Source: Adiantum capillus-veneris (Eukaryota; Streptophyta; Polypodiopsida; Polypodiales; Pteridaceae). From it: DNA of 64,000 nt. The DNA lies in assembly GCA_014529385.2 (NCBI GenBank), contig CM043964.1, forward strand, positions 131,477,420-131,541,419. The letters are read 5' to 3'. A program made the position numbers and the translations under genes. The notes below the pieces were generated by a model. That model was given only the letters and a program-made list of their open reading frames with translations, was not told the origin of the DNA and ran no database searches. This document shows, one piece after another, positions 60,094 to 64,000 of this stretch (positions are counted from its first letter, which is position 1; each line of letters begins with the position of its first letter).

Positions 60094-62691
60094 CTATAAT
60101 CTTTTGCAGGCTCTGGGTTTAGGGTCAGAACTTGTGCCGGTATTCTGCATCTCCTTAGTGTCGTCTATGTCTATCTCCTCGTCCGACTGGCCCTGGGTCT
60201 CTTCCTCTTCCTTGCTTTCTTGCTCCATTTCAGGCGTCTCATCTGCAGTCTTTTCAATTTTTATTTTTTTTGCCTTTCTTATATGCTGAGCAAGGGTCTC
60301 CTTGGGACTTCCCTCCAGCCTGACATATACACGACCATCAGCTTTAGAAAGCTGTGCAGCAAAAGATCACTTATTAGAGCCTTAATCAATGAGAAAACTT
60401 ACTCTTGCCACGTTGGCCTCGTTTTCTTGGGGTCTTTGATCTTGTCACCCGCACACCAGTGTCTAGCAAAACATCGTCTTCCTCATTCTGGGTTTTCCCT
60501 TCAGCACCAGGGTCGTACTCTGCTCCTTTACCTCAAAGTTTTGTTCTTCTTCTGTTGTTTCCGAAATAGGTTTCTCAGCATTACCAGGGACACTTTCATC
60601 AAGCAAAACCTCCACAGGTGTCTTGTATGCAGGCATCACTGCATCGTTCCCTGTGTCTTTATCGGGAGTAGTTCTGAAGCAGCTTGACTCTGAAAAAACA
60701 TCAGAGAAGACAAAAATCAACCACCTGATTAAAACAATGGTGTGTTTCTTCCCCGTTGAAACAATTTTCTCACCTGTTTTTGGGCATGGTTCAATTGGAT
60801 TCTTCTTTAGAAGAGATTGGTCTTCTGTAGAAATAACTCCGGGGAAATCCTTAAGTAGGCACTTTCCTTTGTCAGCCAAGTGAGCATAGCAAAATGCATG
60901 GTATGCATGTGAACAAGGCAATAGAACAACATGGCTTGAGCAATTGTGATCATGAATTTTAGCATTGCACACATCAATGAGAACAACATTATAGCCAGGA
61001 GCTGAAACTCATGTAGGCAAGACTATGGTTTCAGGTAGCATTGGTTGACTAATCATGTCTGTCACAAACGTGACACAGAGACCAAAGGTTCCTCACACTC
61101 CAAACATTTGGATAATTCTTCCTATAGGGAAGAGACCTCTATTATCAGACAATGTCAAACAGGTATAAAATCGGTATGAATGCTTGAAGATCGGTATAAT
61201 GATGTTATCATACTGGTATGATTACATCCTGCCGGTATGATGTTATTATACTACATAGTATAACATCATACTGGTAGGATAACATTATACTGGAAGCATA
61301 ACATCAAACCGATTGGATTTTATCATACCGGTCGGATCTAACCATACCGGTCGGATGTAACCATACCAGTAGGATATAATCATACCGGTAGGATATAACC
61401 ATACTGGTAAGATGTAATCATACCGATAGGATGTAATCATACCGGTAGGATTATATCCTAACGGTATGATAACATTCTACCGGTATTGTCATCTACCCTA
61501 ACCGAATTGATGTTATTGTCATAATATTATGTTTTTTTATTATTCGGTTTTGTGGTACCACATTCTACCCATCCCGGTATGATAGAGCTATAATACTGGT
61601 ATTGTAAAACTTATAATACCATTTTCAATATTAAAGTTTTAGTACAGTATGGTTATTATAATCATACCGTATGGTAGTTTGCAGGTATTATACTACAATC
61701 AGATGGAGTTAAAAGCATACTTGTGCCTCTTGTAGGGTGGCTTTTGCTTGGTCAAATTTTTCTTGGAGGCTGTCAAGAAAGCCTGTTGGTACATTGGCAT
61801 CATCAGGGAAGTGCATTCGGATGGTGTCAAGGGCACCCTCGCAACGGTGCACATCAGCAACAGATTTGACCATAGAATCCTTAGCCTTTTGACACTTGGC
61901 TGATACATTTTCATGAGATTTTCTAACCTCAACAAGTAATTCTTGCAAGGAAGTGGATACTTCAACACTAAACGCAGACTGAGTAGTCGCAAAAAGCCCA
62001 CTTTCGGCTCGTGTACTTCCGGATGGGGTATTTACGAACAAGATGGCAGAACCACTTGGGGTTCCTGTGGATACTTGGGAAGTCTCTAACTTCTATTGTT
62101 ATCTTTTCCTATCCGAAGTGACCTTTATTGGTCACATTCTTCACCACCTAAGATGCAAACTCAGCCAACTTTACCGGACCTGTGCATACGAAATAAACAT
62201 ATCCGCGTGCAAACTTGACTCCCAGCAGATAGTTTGGTGGTTTGGATTGATACACCTGCTTGTAGAGCTGGTAGAGTGTCTTGTAGTGATCCGGCCTTGC
62301 TGTTTTTATCGGCACTTTTTTCTTCTTCACTAGAAGACACGTGAAAACTTTCATCCAGTCAGATATGGGCACATCTGCATCTGTGAACTTCCTAACATCT
62401 TTCCCCTCAAGACTTAACCCATATTCCCTGTGAAAATCCTCCTTTGTCGTGCAGAATGCCTTTAATGGCACCTCCACATCCTTGGGGTGAACAAAGCGGC
62501 TGATTTTGGGAGGAGGCTGTAACTTCTGTCTCTGAAAAGAATAAATCCATATTCATTACTCAATATATCCACACCTCAATACTCTACTACACATACAGGT
62601 CCGCCCATACCTTCGTGGAAGAATGTCGGGTCTTTGTGCGGGAGACCTATTGGGCTGCATTCCTTGGGCTCTTTCTTAGGTTGCTATCCAT
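60094..62691 (-). pseudogene. Accessory transposon gene: N-terminal domain, coiled coil, Cys/His cluster, acidic tail
   Basis: Five exons with canonical borders: 62,691-62,611, 62,531-61,721, 61,121-60,774, 60,689-60,403 and 60,351-60,094 (TAG stop). Exon 1 starts MDSNLRKSPRNAAQ and has a TAG. Exon 2 has an unrecognised domain (VHPKDVEVPLKAF... to FARGYVYFVCTG) and a helical coiled-coil-like region (VEVSTSLQELLVEVRKSHEN). Exon 3 has CLECEEP and CSHAYHAFCYAH, a RING-like or other zinc-binding cluster. Exons 4-5 are acidic with basic nuclear-signal-like RSKTPRKRGQRGK. In-frame stops near 62,646, 62,143 and 61,012 and frameshifts near 62,045, 61,070 and 60,535 mark it as decayed. Introns show it is not a recent retrocopy. 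Confidence 0.7.
61140..61690. repeat. Intronic 19-bp tandem repeats with ACCGGT core
   Basis: Units of the type GATGTAATCATACCGGTAG run regularly from about 61,310 to 61,450, with looser copies to both sides. All lie inside intron 2 of the accessory gene (61,122-61,720). CATACCGGTA and variants are shared with the blocks at 54.8-55.9 and 58.1-58.9 kb. Confidence 0.82.
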
Positions 62692-62972
62692 AGCGAAGGA
62701 TAAGAAGTGTGCACAGGGGGCTGTAGAGTGAGCTGAGAAAGGTGCAGAAGGACAAAGGCATAGAGATATGGAGAAGTAAGGTCATGAAAACATTTGACTG
62801 AACATTCGTCTGACGTGGGCTCCACACGTGTTTTTGAATCCTCCACACGATTATTAAGATTTTGTATCCTCCACATGATTATTTAATTGAAACAATTCTT
62901 GTCCATAACACCAGTTTCATACCCCCTAAATTTTAAGCCTCCAAAAGCAACTTTCAACCGGTTAAAATCGGG

Positions 62973-62994
62973 CCACCTATTCATGCATCCACCC
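62973..62994 (-). repeat. Right terminal inverted repeat
   Basis: Perfect 22-bp match to the left repeat on the opposite strand, followed by TCTT at 62,995-62,998. AACCGGTT lies about 16 bp inside. Similarity does not extend past the 22 bp. Confidence 0.95.
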
Positions 62995-62998
62995 TCTT

Positions 62999-64000
62999 GC
63001 TTAATTAACAACCCCATGGAGGGCAGGCCATGACTCGCTTTTCAGCCTTTGTCTCTCCCCTTCGCCCTCGACCCCTCGCCCTCGACCCAACTGCTCACCT
63101 CCCACCCATCTCCCTCGCCAACTGCTCCCTCTGGCGAGCAGGACACACCGGAAAGAAGGGACACTCATTAAACTAGTTAACTATTCCAGCTCCTCTAGAA
63201 AAAACAAAGTTGTTTTGTCTACTTCTGTATTCGCTCTTTGAGGGTTGCGATGAACTCTTGGGATGTGGCGACCTACAATAAGAGAACTACAAGGGAGAAA
63301 GTGCACAACTCTTGGGAGAAAGTAGGTTTTAGTTAATTTTTGGCCTCCTTGCCATCATGGTCAAGTAGAACCACCTGGTTTCTTGTCACTTTCAATAGGC
63401 AATAAAACTTTGACCAAAAGTGACCATGGCTTACTCTACGCGGTTTGAACCGAGCACCTATCCAATGAGTAGCATGTGCTCTAGCCTTTGCGCTACGTGC
63501 ATACGCTTGTATGGGAGATGCAACCTTTTAATTTTGTTCTTCAAAATGTGGGATCCCCCCAAAAAAGCACGGTGACCGCCTACGCCAGTCACCGTCATAG
63601 ACACCATAGCAAGCATGCCAAAATCTAAGATCTGTCAAGAAAGTATTGAGCTCGAGCAGTTGTGGATGAAATGCCTTGTCCATTCTTGTGAGGTGGCATT
63701 TCATCCATAGATCGTTGAGCTCGGTACTTTCTCCCTTGCAGTCCTCATGAGGCTCACTGACATCGCTCGTCGTGCACTTCTTGTCCATTCTTGTGAGGTG
63801 GCGTTTCATCCAGATCTCCTCGAGCTCGACACTTTCTCCCTCGGAGTCCTCCTAATTGAGGCTCACCGTCTCCCAATTGTCCATTCTAGTAGAGAGAAGA
63901 TTCCGTGAATCAGAAAGGGGTGTGTAAACAAAGATTTAGTTGTAATTAAGCAAGCCTTAAGTTTGTTCACACACAAGCTATCACTTAGAGGTGCTTGGGT
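62999..64000. repeat. Alternating palindromic array, right block, cut by window end
   Basis: Continues the half-unit that begins at 52,656 and is broken by the DNA transposon. It is collinear with about 48,590-49,580, including the inserted tRNA-like element, and ends at AGAGGTGCTTGGGT, close to the next expected type I centre. Confidence 0.88.
63325..63636 (-). mobile_element. Second copy of the tRNA-like insertion
   Basis: The same position in the homologous half-unit, with left flank GGGAGAAAGTA and right flank AAGAAAGTA. The A-box-like block reads TAGCGCAAAGGCTAGAGC and the B box CGGTTCAAACC. The shared insertion point means it entered before these half-units were duplicated. Confidence 0.6.

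Noticed and set aside
60220-60687. 155-codon plus-strand ORF over the accessory gene
   Set aside because: The minus strand there has in-phase exons with GTAAGT and CACAG borders and an acidic/basic protein; the plus frame is its shadow.

Overview
The window looks like nuclear heterochromatin of a plant-lineage eukaryote (a streptophyte; I cannot name the species). The evidence is spliceosomal introns with GT-AG borders, Ty3/gypsy and L1-type retroelements, a tRNA-iMet primer-binding site, very long (AG)n, (CT)n and (GT)n microsatellites, and no operons. I found no intact single-copy host gene. Almost everything readable is transposable element, mostly broken, and many elements are nested in one another.

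Layout. 1-8.75 kb: minus-strand gypsy-type retroelement remnants, including a 2.2-kb segment present twice (about 1.0-3.24 and 5.35-7.54 kb) with microsatellite-rich DNA between the copies. 9.1-10.3 kb: five near-perfect 20-bp palindromes about 277 bp apart. 10.3-17.9 kb: AT-rich DNA without convincing genes, with a microsatellite cluster at 14.5-15.5 kb. 17.9-22.9 kb: a plus-strand decayed gypsy integrase end followed by unrecognised, stop-riddled ORFs.

24.3-64 kb is one nested system. The base layer is an array of half-units of about 1 kb laid in alternating orientation, so every boundary is the centre of a large imperfect palindrome. An L1-type LINE (minus strand, 25,251-46,895, 16-bp target duplication) sits in that array. 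The LINE is itself interrupted by a 1.65-kb insertion (28,021-29,671) and by a complete LTR retrotransposon (32,019-44,447, 5-bp duplication GCTGT). That element has giant LTRs (4.3 and 6.3 kb), only 1.8 kb of internal DNA, a gag fragment and no pol, so it is non-autonomous. Its LTRs contain 152-bp satellite arrays and a short ORF that may be a spliced gag leader exon.

52,896-62,994 is a 10.1-kb DNA transposon with 22-bp perfect terminal inverted repeats and a 4-bp duplication (TCTT), inserted in the same array. It carries two converging transcription units. On the plus strand is a multi-exon DDE-like transposase. On the minus strand is a multi-exon accessory gene or gene pair encoding a coiled-coil/Cys-His protein and an FCP1/NIF-type (CTD phosphatase-like) domain. 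Both units have in-frame stops and frameshifts, so this copy appears dead. Three tandem-repeat blocks in it, plus both subterminal regions, share an ACCGGT/ACTGGT core. A transposon with an FCP1-like companion protein is the most unusual item here.

Inferred order of events: palindromic array, then LINE, then LTR element and 1.65-kb insertion into the LINE. The DNA transposon was added to the array independently.
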